Assembly: GCA_031276985.1 (NCBI GenBank)
Contig: JAISMA010000073.1
Span: 1 to 18,595, forward strand
Length of the DNA stretch: 18,595 nt
From: Helicobacteraceae bacterium
Lineage (GTDB): Bacteria > Campylobacterota > Campylobacteria > Campylobacterales > SZUA-545
Reading direction: 5' to 3'
Shown: piece by piece, positions 7,379-14,735 of the stretch
How positions within the stretch are numbered: the first letter of the stretch is position 1
Layout of the letters: each line of letters opens with the position of its first letter
Program-made: the position numbers and the translations under genes
The notes under the pieces: generated by a model
What the model was told of the DNA's origin: nothing
What the model saw: the letters and a program-made list of their open reading frames with translations, nothing else
The model's database searches: none

Positions 7379-8583
7379 TATTAAACGCTTTTTTGCTGGC
7401 CATTAGAGAGATTCGGCGCAACCTGCTTCGATCGTTTCTCACCGCGCTTGGCGTGGTGATTGGCGTGGCGAGCGTGATCGCTATGGTAATGCTAGGAGAC
7501 GGCGCGACGCAATCCATTACCGAAGGGCTGTCCAAACTCGGCACAAACGTGCTTATTTTGCAGCCCGGTCAAGAGCGCAGAACGCCCGGCATGGATAATA
7601 ACGCGCCGCCGTTTAAGGCGAGCGACATAGACGCGATTAGAAGCGAAATTGTCGGAATTAGAGCCGCCGCGCCCGTTTCGACGCGAAGTTTAACCGCCGT
7701 TTTCGGCGCAAACGCCTATATCACCACCGTAACGGGAACGGAAAACGGCTATCTGACGGCGAGAGATTGGGCGTTAAGCTCAGGCAGATTATTCGAGCCA
7801 AGCGAGATACGAAGCGGCGCGCTTTCGTGCATTTTAGGCGAGACGACGCGCAAGGCGCTTTTTGGAGAGGATAATCCAATCGGATCGCTGGTGCGCTTGG
7901 ATCGCTTCTCGTGCGAGGTGATAGGCGTGCTTGAAAGCAAAGGCGCTTCTACTTTTGGAGCGGATCAAGACGATCTGATTATTATCCCAATGGCGTTGTT
8001 TCAAAGGCGCATAAGCGGCAACGGCGACATTCGCAACGTCTATTTGGCGGTCGATCCGTCGGCAAATTCAAGCGCGATCAAATCCGAGATAAGCGCTCTG
8101 TTAAGAGAGCGGCGCAAACTGCGAGACGAGCAAACGGACAACTTTTTTATCCGCGACACCAAAGAGCTGATGAACGCCGCCGCCGCGACCACAAAAACGC
8201 TGACCTATCTGCTTGGCGGCGTGGCGGCGATTAGCTTGCTTGTGGGCGGGATTGGCATTATGAACATTATGCTTGTGTCCGTAACGGAGCGCACGCGCGA
8301 GATTGGCATTCGTTTGGCGATTGGCGCGTTGGAGCGCGAGGTTTTGACGCAGTTTCTGGTCGAGGCGGTAACGCTCTCGTCGCTTGGCGGTTTGACGGGG
8401 ATCGCGCTTGGGCTGGTTGCGGCGTACTTCGTTACGGGCGCGTTTGGCATTCCATACGTGTATAATCAAACGATTATTCTGATAAGTTTCGGGTTTTCGG
8501 CGCTGGTTGGCGTAACGTTTGGATATTTTCCCGCGCGCAAAGCCGCCACGCTTGATCCAATCGAGGCGCTTAGACACGAATAA
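7375..8583 (+). CDS. MacB-type ABC transporter permease (FtsX-like)
   Basis: This 402-residue permease has the type VII topology: a first membrane helix at about 21-40 (FLTALGVVIGVASVIAMVML), a large periplasmic domain (about 41-270, MacB periplasmic core type) and three helices near the C-terminus (about 272-301, 330-352, 365-385). The coupling motif VTERTREIGIRLAIGA after the second helix and the terminal PARKAATLDPIEALRHE are characteristic of MacB/FtsX permeases. Such proteins transmit ATP hydrolysis to the periplasmic domain rather than moving substrate through the membrane. It ends the overlapping run; the next gene starts 32 bases later with its own ribosome site. Confidence 0.94.
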   Translation: MILNAFLLAIREIRRNLLRSFLTALGVVIGVASVIAMVMLGDGATQSITEGLSKLGTNVLILQPGQERRTPGMDNNAPPFKASDIDAIRSEIVGIRAAAPVSTRSLTAVFGANAYITTVTGTENGYLTARDWALSSGRLFEPSEIRSGALSCILGETTRKALFGEDNPIGSLVRLDRFSCEVIGVLESKGASTFGADQDDLIIIPMALFQRRISGNGDIRNVYLAVDPSANSSAIKSEISALLRERRKLRDEQTDNFFIRDTKELMNAAAATTKTLTYLLGGVAAISLLVGGIGIMNIMLVSVTERTREIGIRLAIGALEREVLTQFLVEAVTLSSLGGLTGIALGLVAAYFVTGAFGIPYVYNQTIILISFGFSALVGVTFGYFPARKAATLDPIEALRHE

Positions 8584-8615
8584 TTTAGCTTAACCGCCCG
8601 CGCTAAGGATTTGGA

Positions 8616-9419
8616 ATGCGTTTATTATTGGCGATTATCGTCGCGTTTGCGCCGTTATTTGGCGCAAAAATCGAGACGATCAAAACGTATAGTCAGGCTA
8701 TGCGAAAGACGATCGAAGCGATTGTGATCGCGCCCGACGCCGCAGACGAGAAAATAGCGTCAATCTACCTTTTGCACGGCTACGGCGCGACGCCAAACTC
8801 ATGGCTTGAGATAGCCAAAGACGAGCTAACAATCGCCGCCGATAAACGCAAGGTTTTATTCGTTTTGGCAAACGGCGGCGTTAGCTGGTATATCGATTCG
8901 CCGCGCGATAAGAGCGTGAGATACGAAACCTACGTCGCCAAAGAGCTAACGGCGCAAATCGACGCGCAATATCCGACAATCGCGAGCGCCAAAGCCCGCG
9001 CGATCGCGGGTTTTTCAATGGGCGGACACGGCGCGCTCTTTTTGGCGCTAAAGCATAGCGATACGTTTAGCGCCGTCGGCGCAATGGCGGGCGGGGTCGA
9101 TCTGCCGCCGTTTAGCCAATATTGGGGATTAACGCGACTGCTTGGCGACCTGAAAACCTACCGCGAGGATTGGATCGCGCATAGCGCAATCAACATGATT
9201 GAGCGTTACGATCCAAGCGCTTTAACAATCCGAATCGACTGCGGGCGCGACGATTTTTTCCGCGCTTCAAACGCCGCGTTCGCAAAGAAACTGCGCGATC
9301 TGAACGCGAGTTTTATCTACGAAGAGCGCGGCGGCGGACACGACGGAGCTTTTCTGAAAGCGGCGCTTGGCGATCAGTTGGAGTTTTTGATAGACGCCGT
9401 AAAAGCGGATAAACGCTAA
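8616..9419 (+). CDS. Exported alpha/beta-hydrolase esterase (esterase D / S-formylglutathione hydrolase-like)
   Basis: This 267-residue serine hydrolase has a predicted signal peptide (MRLLLAIIVAFAPLFG), so it should act in the periplasm or on the surface, unlike cytoplasmic S-formylglutathione hydrolase. The oxyanion loop YLLHGYGATPNSW is at 51-63. The nucleophile elbow GFSMGG is at 132-137 with Ser134. The acid is probably Asp213 in IDCGRDDFF, and the base His242 in GGGHDG. Typical substrates of this family are small acyl or aryl esters; the real substrate is unknown. The ATG at 8616 follows AAGGA at 8605-8609. A bacterial N-glycosylation sequon D228-L-N230-A-S232 is present, and pglB lies immediately downstream. 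It could be read from the pump operon promoter or on its own. Confidence 0.85.
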   Translation: MRLLLAIIVAFAPLFGAKIETIKTYSQAMRKTIEAIVIAPDAADEKIASIYLLHGYGATPNSWLEIAKDELTIAADKRKVLFVLANGGVSWYIDSPRDKSVRYETYVAKELTAQIDAQYPTIASAKARAIAGFSMGGHGALFLALKHSDTFSAVGAMAGGVDLPPFSQYWGLTRLLGDLKTYREDWIAHSAINMIERYDPSALTIRIDCGRDDFFRASNAAFAKKLRDLNASFIYEERGGGHDGAFLKAALGDQLEFLIDAVKADKR

Positions 9420-9448
9420 ACTCGCGGTTTTAATTGACAGGGAGCGTT

Positions 9449-11650
9449 ATGGACGAGATCGCGAATTTTTTCAAGCTAAAAGAGGATCGCTTCGATCTAA
9501 AAACTCTTATTTTGCTAATTTTTATCGCTTGGGCTTTCGGCGTGATATGCCGTATGTATTGGATATATGTCGTAGCCGACGTAAGCGAATTTTATTGGCT
9601 TGGTCAGTTTATGATCAACACGAACGACGGCTATTATTGGGCGGAAGGCGCGCGCGATCTGCTTGAAAACCCTAGCGTTATCGACGAGCTAAGTCCCGTT
9701 GGTCGCGGTTTGCCGATTATTACGGCGTTTTTGGCGAAATGCCTGCCGTTTTTGTCGTTTGAAACGCTCATCTTGTATATGCCCGCGTTTATAGGCAGTT
9801 TGCTGGCTATTCCTATCGTTTTGATCGGTCGCGCAATAGGCGCTACGAGGGTTGGATTTGTAGGCGCTATGATCGCCGTTATCGCGTGGAGTTACTACAA
9901 TCGCACGATGATCGGTTATTACGACGACGATATGCTGGTTTTGGTTCTGCCCACGTTTGTTTTATACGCGCTGATCGCGGGGATATGCTCCAAAAAATCG
10001 ATCTATCTGCTTTTAAGCGCGTTGTTTGCTTTTGCGAGCGTTTGGTATTACCACAATTCGCAACTAATTATTTTTGGCATGGCGTTTATTCTGCTTATTT
10101 ACGCGATCGTTTCGCATATTAACGGTAAAAACGGCGAATGGGCGTACAACTATAAACTACTTTTGTTTCTCGCGCTTGGCGCTGGCGCTTTACAATTTGG
10201 CTTGGCGGGATTTGCGGCGATTGTCGTTGTTTTCGCTATATTCGCAAAGTTTGAAAAGCAAACTAGCGAAGCGTCGATTTTATTTTCGCTTTTAGCGGTT
10301 ACGTTTGGCGCGTCGCTATATTTTAGCGGCGCGATTATGCATTTTTGGCATCAGTTTGCAGGGTATATAATTCGCGATCAAACCTTCGCCGTAGCGAGCG
10401 GCGACGCGGCGTTACATTTTGTCAACGTCGCCGCGACTGTTAGAGAAGCCGGGGAGATTCCTTTTGTCGAGTTTTCTTCGCGTATCAGCGGGCATCCCGC
10501 CGCGTTTTTTATCGCGCTTATCGGGACAATCTTGCTGCTAATTAGACATAGAACTTTGGCGCTTGCCCTGCCGTTTATCGGCATGGGTTTTATGGCGTAC
10601 GGCATACCGAACGTAATAAGCGGCGGCGGACTAAGATTTACGATCTACGCCGTACCGATTATGGCGCTTGGAATAAGCTACGTTATTTTTCTAGCCGCGA
10701 ATATAATCGAAAGCGATCTTATTCGCCGCGCGGTTATAGCCGTTTTTAGCGTTGCGGCTTTATTGCCGCACCTATTGCATATTAACGCTTACATCATGCC
10801 GACCGTTTTTTATTCGCACGAAGTCGAACAGCTAAACAAGTTAAAAGAACAGATCGAAACGAGAAAAGATTACGCGATTAGTTGGTGGGATTACGGCTAT
10901 CCGATTCGTTATTACGCCTACGCCAAAACGCTTGCCGACGGCGGCAAACACGGCGGCGCGGATAACTACGCGCCAAGCCTCATTCTATCGACCGACGATC
11001 AGACAAGCGCGGCGCGAATGGCGCGGCTTGCGGTTGAATACACGGAGCGCCAGATCGCTACGCAAAGTTACGAGCCGATTTTAAGCCTTATGATGAGCGA
11101 TTACAACGTAAGCAATCCGGAGCGCTTTTTATATAATCTTGGCGAACAAAATTTAACTATGCCCGAAAAAACCCGCGAAGTTTATTTAGTTTTGCCGCAA
11201 AGAATGAGCGACATATTTGGCACCGTTATGCGCTTTTCGTCGATCGAGCTTGCAAGCGGCAGACAGTTTGAGCCGCCGTTTTTTCTGAATACGCGCGTAG
11301 TATCCGATCAGGACAACGTAATTACGCTTGTCGATAACAGATCGGACGCCATAACAATCGATAGAAAAAACGGAACGATTCAGCTTGGATCGCAAAAGAT
11401 ACCGATTAAGCATTTTTTCGCGATCGGCTACGATCAAAACGAGCATTTGATTAAGCGCTCTCAAGCGATTCATCAAAACGGTTCTCTCTCTGTTATAGCG
11501 CTTCAATACATGGGCGCTTTTTTGCTTGTCGACGATCGGGCGCTTAATTCCGTTTTCATTCAACTTTTCGCTTTAGAAAATTACGATCCGTCGCTATTTG
11601 AACCGATTATTTTATCGCCGCTGATAAAAATCTATCGAGTACTGATTTAG
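9449..11650 (+). CDS. pglB: PglB-type oligosaccharyltransferase (bacterial STT3)
   Basis: PglB transfers a lipid-linked oligosaccharide en bloc to Asn in periplasmic proteins. The 733-residue protein (C. jejuni PglB 713) has a polytopic N-terminal half and a periplasmic C-terminal domain from about residue 450. The metal and acceptor motifs are intact: Asp60 in TNDGYYWAEGARD, Asp159/Asp161 in GYYDDDML, TVRE (330-333) with Glu333, and WWDYG at 479-483. The MxxI motif is Met586/Ile589 in RMSDIF. Arg345, twelve residues after Glu333, matches the arginine that reads the acidic -2 position in Campylobacter PglB, so the sequon should be D/E-X-N-X-S/T. Two such sequons occur in the protein itself: 551-555 (DYNVS) and 566-570 (EQNLT). 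The ATG at 9449 follows AGGGAG; an in-frame TTG at 9434 is less likely. The stop overlaps the next gene by one base. Confidence 0.95.
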   Translation: MDEIANFFKLKEDRFDLKTLILLIFIAWAFGVICRMYWIYVVADVSEFYWLGQFMINTNDGYYWAEGARDLLENPSVIDELSPVGRGLPIITAFLAKCLPFLSFETLILYMPAFIGSLLAIPIVLIGRAIGATRVGFVGAMIAVIAWSYYNRTMIGYYDDDMLVLVLPTFVLYALIAGICSKKSIYLLLSALFAFASVWYYHNSQLIIFGMAFILLIYAIVSHINGKNGEWAYNYKLLLFLALGAGALQFGLAGFAAIVVVFAIFAKFEKQTSEASILFSLLAVTFGASLYFSGAIMHFWHQFAGYIIRDQTFAVASGDAALHFVNVAATVREAGEIPFVEFSSRISGHPAAFFIALIGTILLLIRHRTLALALPFIGMGFMAYGIPNVISGGGLRFTIYAVPIMALGISYVIFLAANIIESDLIRRAVIAVFSVAALLPHLLHINAYIMPTVFYSHEVEQLNKLKEQIETRKDYAISWWDYGYPIRYYAYAKTLADGGKHGGADNYAPSLILSTDDQTSAARMARLAVEYTERQIATQSYEPILSLMMSDYNVSNPERFLYNLGEQNLTMPEKTREVYLVLPQRMSDIFGTVMRFSSIELASGRQFEPPFFLNTRVVSDQDNVITLVDNRSDAITIDRKNGTIQLGSQKIPIKHFFAIGYDQNEHLIKRSQAIHQNGSLSVIALQYMGAFLLVDDRALNSVFIQLFALENYDPSLFEPIILSPLIKIYRVLI

Positions 11651-13440
11651 TGTGCGGCGTCGCGGGATTTTACGGGTTAAACGCGCAAAAAGCGCAGGCG
11701 CTCTTAAACGCTTTAGCGCATAGAGGTCCAGACGACAGCGGCGTTTTTGAAGGCGATCTTATTACGCTTGTTCATCGCCGACTTAGCGTTCAGGATATTG
11801 CGCTTGGTCGCCAGCCGATGCAAAGAGGCGATCTAACGATTGTCTTTAACGGCGAAATATACAATCATATAGCTTTACGTAAAAGCGTTGAAGCCGATTT
11901 CAAAACCAGAAGCGACACTGAAACGCTTTTGGCGCTTTATCAAGATCGCGGCGCAAACGCGCTAGATATAATCGACGGAATGTTCGCTTTTGCAATCTAT
12001 AACAAACGCGACAAAACGCTGTTTTTAGCGCGCGATCGCTACGGCAAAAAACCGCTTTATTATTCGTTTCAAAACGGGTTTATGTTCGCGAGCGAAATAA
12101 ACGCGCTAACAAAAGTAGCAAACTTCGCCGTCGATCGCGACGCGGCGGCGGCGTATTTCGGATTTGGATTCATTCCGTTTGATCGCTCAATCTATAAAGA
12201 AATTATCAAATTAAACGCTGGATCTTGGCTGAAATTGCGGCTGGATACTTTTGAAATTGAAAGCGGGCGTTTTTTCTCGCCGTTTGATTTAGGCGCAGAA
12301 ACAATAACCGACGAAAACGAAGCGATAGAACAAATCGAATCGGCGTTAAGCCAAAGCGTTAAAAGTCGTTTAGAATCTAGCGACGTAGAAGTCGGATCGT
12401 TTCTTAGCGGAGGAATTGATAGTTCGCTTGTAAGTTTTTACGCCGCAAAAGAACGACCAAACCTTCAAACTTTTACCGTTCGTTTCGCGGGAAATTACGA
12501 CGAATCGCCGCAAGCCGAAGCGACCGCAAAAGCGATCGGAAGCGCTCACATGACAATCGACGTCGCGCCAAATATGAAAGAGGATATTGAAAGCATATTA
12601 GCAAGATACGGCGAGCCTTTTTCCGATAGCTCCGCGATCCCTAGTTTTTACGTGGCGAAGGCGGCGCGAGAGCGCGTTAAAGTGGTACTAAACGGCGACG
12701 GCGCGGATGAACTATTTGCTGGTTATCGCCGCTACGTTCCAATAGCAAACGGCTGGTTTTCGTGGGCGCGACGCTTTAGTTTTTTAGCAAAAATTCTGCC
12801 AAAACCCGCTAAGAAAATAAGCGCCTATAACTATTTATATCGCTTAATAGAAAGCGCGGGCGCAAAAACGCCGCTGGAGTTTTGGCTTAAAACGCGTCCT
12901 GCGATTTCGTTGCCTATTAGCGCCGATAATTTAGTCGCCAAAGAGGTCGCGCTTTTTTTGGAAAACCTGCCGAATTCCACTCCGCTTTCTTTAGCGTTAT
13001 TAAGCGATCAGGCGCTGTTATTGTTTGGCGATCTGCTGCCAAAAATGGATATAGCTACAATGGCGGTAGCTTTAGAGGCAAGAAGTCCGTTTTTAAGCCG
13101 CGATCTATCCTATCTCGCGCCTCGAATAGACGATCGCCTCAAGATTCGCGGCGCAAAAACTAAATACATTCTGCGCCGTCTGGCTCTAAAACGGCTTGGC
13201 AAAAATGTGGCAAACGCGCCAAAAAGAGGCTTTGAAGTCCCGCTTGCCAATTGGGCGCAAAACGATCTGAAAGAACCTATAGAAGATTTAGTTTTATCGC
13301 CTAACGCTTTTTGGCGCGATTTTTTAGACAAAGACGTATTAAACGCGCCGTTTGGACGCGAAGGAAGGGCAAAAGCGCTATGGACGCTCTTTTGTTTTGA
13401 AATATGGAACAAAAACCGCCAAAAACCATTGTTTTCTTAA
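11650..13440 (+). CDS. asnB: AsnB-type glutamine-dependent asparagine synthetase / amidotransferase
   Basis: This 596-residue class II amidotransferase would release ammonia from glutamine and use ATP to amidate a carboxylate. The GTG start at 11650 is fixed by chemistry: the next codon is Cys2, the required N-terminal nucleophile of MCGVAGFYG. The glutaminase domain shows HRGPDD (24-29), NGEIYN (67-72) and SDTE (88-91). The synthetase domain shows the PP-loop SGGIDSS (253-259), GEPFSDSSAIP (321-331) and NGDGADELFAGYRRY (348-362). It shares one base with the pglB stop (TAGTG) and has no evident ribosome site, so it probably depends on reinitiation. AsnB homologues in O-antigen clusters can amidate uronic acids (WbpS-type). 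Sitting between pglB and a glycosyltransferase, this one may act on sugars, though ordinary asparagine synthesis cannot be excluded. Confidence 0.9.
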   Translation: MCGVAGFYGLNAQKAQALLNALAHRGPDDSGVFEGDLITLVHRRLSVQDIALGRQPMQRGDLTIVFNGEIYNHIALRKSVEADFKTRSDTETLLALYQDRGANALDIIDGMFAFAIYNKRDKTLFLARDRYGKKPLYYSFQNGFMFASEINALTKVANFAVDRDAAAAYFGFGFIPFDRSIYKEIIKLNAGSWLKLRLDTFEIESGRFFSPFDLGAETITDENEAIEQIESALSQSVKSRLESSDVEVGSFLSGGIDSSLVSFYAAKERPNLQTFTVRFAGNYDESPQAEATAKAIGSAHMTIDVAPNMKEDIESILARYGEPFSDSSAIPSFYVAKAARERVKVVLNGDGADELFAGYRRYVPIANGWFSWARRFSFLAKILPKPAKKISAYNYLYRLIESAGAKTPLEFWLKTRPAISLPISADNLVAKEVALFLENLPNSTPLSLALLSDQALLLFGDLLPKMDIATMAVALEARSPFLSRDLSYLAPRIDDRLKIRGAKTKYILRRLALKRLGKNVANAPKRGFEVPLANWAQNDLKEPIEDLVLSPNAFWRDFLDKDVLNAPFGREGRAKALWTLFCFEIWNKNRQKPLFS

Positions 13441-14546
13441 GCCATTTTGATGGCAATTTGTATCTTTTTCGTCTGCCGATTATGCGGCGCTTGGCGCAAA
13501 TTGGCTGGCGCGTTATCGCGCTTGTTCCTAGCGGCGAATACAGCGCGAAATTTGCCGATGATAATATTGAACATATCGATTATAAAATCGCCAGATCTAG
13601 CTTAAATCCTTTTGCGGAAGCGGCGGTTGTTTTTCGGCTGCGAAAGGCGTTAAAAATTATTAAGCCGGATATTTTGCAATGCTTCACCGCAAAGCCAAAT
13701 CTTTACGGCGCGATCGCGGGCAAAGCGGCGGACGTGAAAACTATTTACGCCGCCGTAACGGGACTCGGATCGTTTTTTATCGACGAGTCTTTGAAAGCCA
13801 AAATCGTTAAAACAATTATTCTGTTTGGCTATAAACTTATCGGCTTAATTTGCAAACAAATTTTGTTTCAAAATCAAGACGATCTTAATATGTTTATAGA
13901 TCGCAAGATCATAAAACGCGATAAGGCGTTTATGATAGGCTCAAGCGGCGTGGATATTAACTATTGGACGCGATCGCAAAACGAAAAAAACGCGGATAAA
14001 ACGACAATTTTATTTGTGGGCAGGCTAATTAAACATAAAGGTATTTTTGACTTGCTAAAAGCGGCAAAAAATCTAAAAGCTAAATTTGGAGATCGCGTAG
14101 AGTTTATCATCGTTGGCGGAAGCGATCGCGGTAATTTTTCAAACGCAAGCGACGAGGCTTTTGAAGCGTATAGATCTATCGCGGTTTTTGAAGGCGAACA
14201 AAAAGATGTAAAAACCTATTACGATCGCGCCGATATTTTCGTTTTGCCTAGCTACCGCGAGGGAATACCGCGCTCAATTTTGGAGGCGCAAGCGATGAGT
14301 TTGCCCGTAATAACTACCGATACCGTTGGCTGCCGCGACGCGATAGAAAACGGCGCGACGGGGTTTTTGGTCCCCGTTTGCGATAGCGTTGCGCTTGAAG
14401 CGGCTATAGAACGTTTAATTGTCGACAGATCGCTACGAAAAAAAATGGGCGAAGCCGCGCGCGAAAGGGCAAAAAAACTATTTGATATTAACGTCGTTAT
14501 AGAGCGCTATTTAACGCTTTACAACAGCCCTCTTCCTTCCGATTAA
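13404..14546 (+). CDS. PglA-like GT4 glycosyltransferase
   Basis: This 380-residue glycosyltransferase has GT-B fold (family GT4). The N-terminal TIVFLSHFDGNLYLFRLPIM, then SSLNPF and GLGSFFIDE closely resemble the corresponding stretches of Campylobacter jejuni PglA, the transferase that adds the first GalNAc to undecaprenyl-PP-diNAcBac. The C-terminal nucleotide-sugar domain has FVGRLIKHKGIFDLL (about 211-225) and the EX7E-type segment FVLPSYREGIPRSILEAQA (about 276-294). It acts on the cytoplasmic face. Donor and linkage cannot be read from sequence, so pglA is a homology hint rather than a firm name. The start at 13404 overlaps asnB by 37 bases and has no clear ribosome site; no alternative Met precedes the conserved N-terminal strand. 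AT content is high here (one 60-base line near 13861 is about 30% GC). Confidence 0.87.
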   Translation: MEQKPPKTIVFLSHFDGNLYLFRLPIMRRLAQIGWRVIALVPSGEYSAKFADDNIEHIDYKIARSSLNPFAEAAVVFRLRKALKIIKPDILQCFTAKPNLYGAIAGKAADVKTIYAAVTGLGSFFIDESLKAKIVKTIILFGYKLIGLICKQILFQNQDDLNMFIDRKIIKRDKAFMIGSSGVDINYWTRSQNEKNADKTTILFVGRLIKHKGIFDLLKAAKNLKAKFGDRVEFIIVGGSDRGNFSNASDEAFEAYRSIAVFEGEQKDVKTYYDRADIFVLPSYREGIPRSILEAQAMSLPVITTDTVGCRDAIENGATGFLVPVCDSVALEAAIERLIVDRSLRKKMGEAARERAKKLFDINVVIERYLTLYNSPLPSD

Positions 14547-14601
14547 ACCGCGCATCATCGACGTTTTTATCCTACGACAAAGCCTTTTAGCCTTCTGCGG
14601 A

Positions 14602-14632
14602 CGCCCGCCTCGCGCCGCTATTGCGGCGGGCG
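14602..14632 (+). repeat. GC-rich inverted repeat with two competing hairpins
   Basis: CGCCCGCC (14602-14609) is complementary to GGCGGGCG (14625-14632). Inside it, CGCCGC (14613-14618) can pair with GCGGCG (14623-14628) around TATT. The right arms overlap, so the two stems are mutually exclusive. No T-run follows either stem, so this is not a classical intrinsic terminator, although it lies just after the glycosyltransferase stop where transcription could end. The gap 14547-14735 otherwise contains a short AGCCTT direct repeat (14581, 14589) and no credible gene. Confidence 0.5.
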
Positions 14633-14637
14633 CGTCG

Positions 14638-14651
14638 CTTGCGAATGCAAG
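14638..14651 (+). repeat. Small perfect hairpin before the G-quadruplex motif
   Basis: CTTGC (14638-14642) and GCAAG (14647-14651) form a five-base-pair stem with a GAAT tetraloop, six bases after the GC-rich inverted repeat and eleven bases before the G-run cluster. The function is unknown. It adds to the structure density of this short intergenic stretch. Confidence 0.4.
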
Positions 14652-14661
14652 AGATTGTCGC

Positions 14662-14678
14662 GGGAGGGAGGGAGTGGG
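14662..14678 (+). promoter_or_regulatory. Four-tract G-quadruplex motif upstream of greA
   Basis: The plus strand reads GGGAGGGAGGGAGTGGG: four GGG tracts with loops of 1, 1 and 3 bases. That is the consensus for a very stable intramolecular quadruplex. It is on the coding strand, 58 bases before the greA ATG. It could therefore fold in the non-template DNA or, if transcription starts further upstream, in the mRNA leader. I saw no other four-tract cluster in the window. Confidence 0.6.
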
Positions 14679-14711
14679 CGCGGATATGAAAATCGCTAAG
14701 GGCGACGCGGT

Positions 14712-14717
14712 TAAAAT
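14712..14717 (+). promoter_or_regulatory. Candidate -10 box (TAAAAT) for greA
   Basis: TAAAAT in GGTTAAAATGCG lies 18 bases before the greA ATG. A start about seven bases downstream would leave just enough leader to include AAGGAG at 14726-14731. If this is the promoter, the G-quadruplex sits about 34-50 bases upstream of it in the DNA and is not in the RNA. No convincing -35 is visible. Confidence 0.35.
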
Positions 14718-14735
14718 GCGCTAAAAAGGAGCGCG

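Noticed and set aside
6707..8583. Split MacB as a broken (frameshifted) fused gene
   Set aside because: The ATPase ends normally after its last helix and the permease starts with its own ATG in an ATGA overlap, ahead of a complete first membrane helix. Separate ATPase and permease genes are a normal arrangement in this transporter class.
9434..9448. Upstream TTG start for pglB (and TTG at 3806 for the DUF4405 gene)
   Set aside because: In both cases a strong Shine-Dalgarno sequence sits at the right distance from the downstream ATG, and the extra residues show no conservation that I recognise.
14602..14632. Classical Rho-independent terminator after the glycosyltransferase
   Set aside because: The stems are GC-rich but are followed by CGCGTCGCTTGC, with no T-run. 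Kept only as an inverted repeat.
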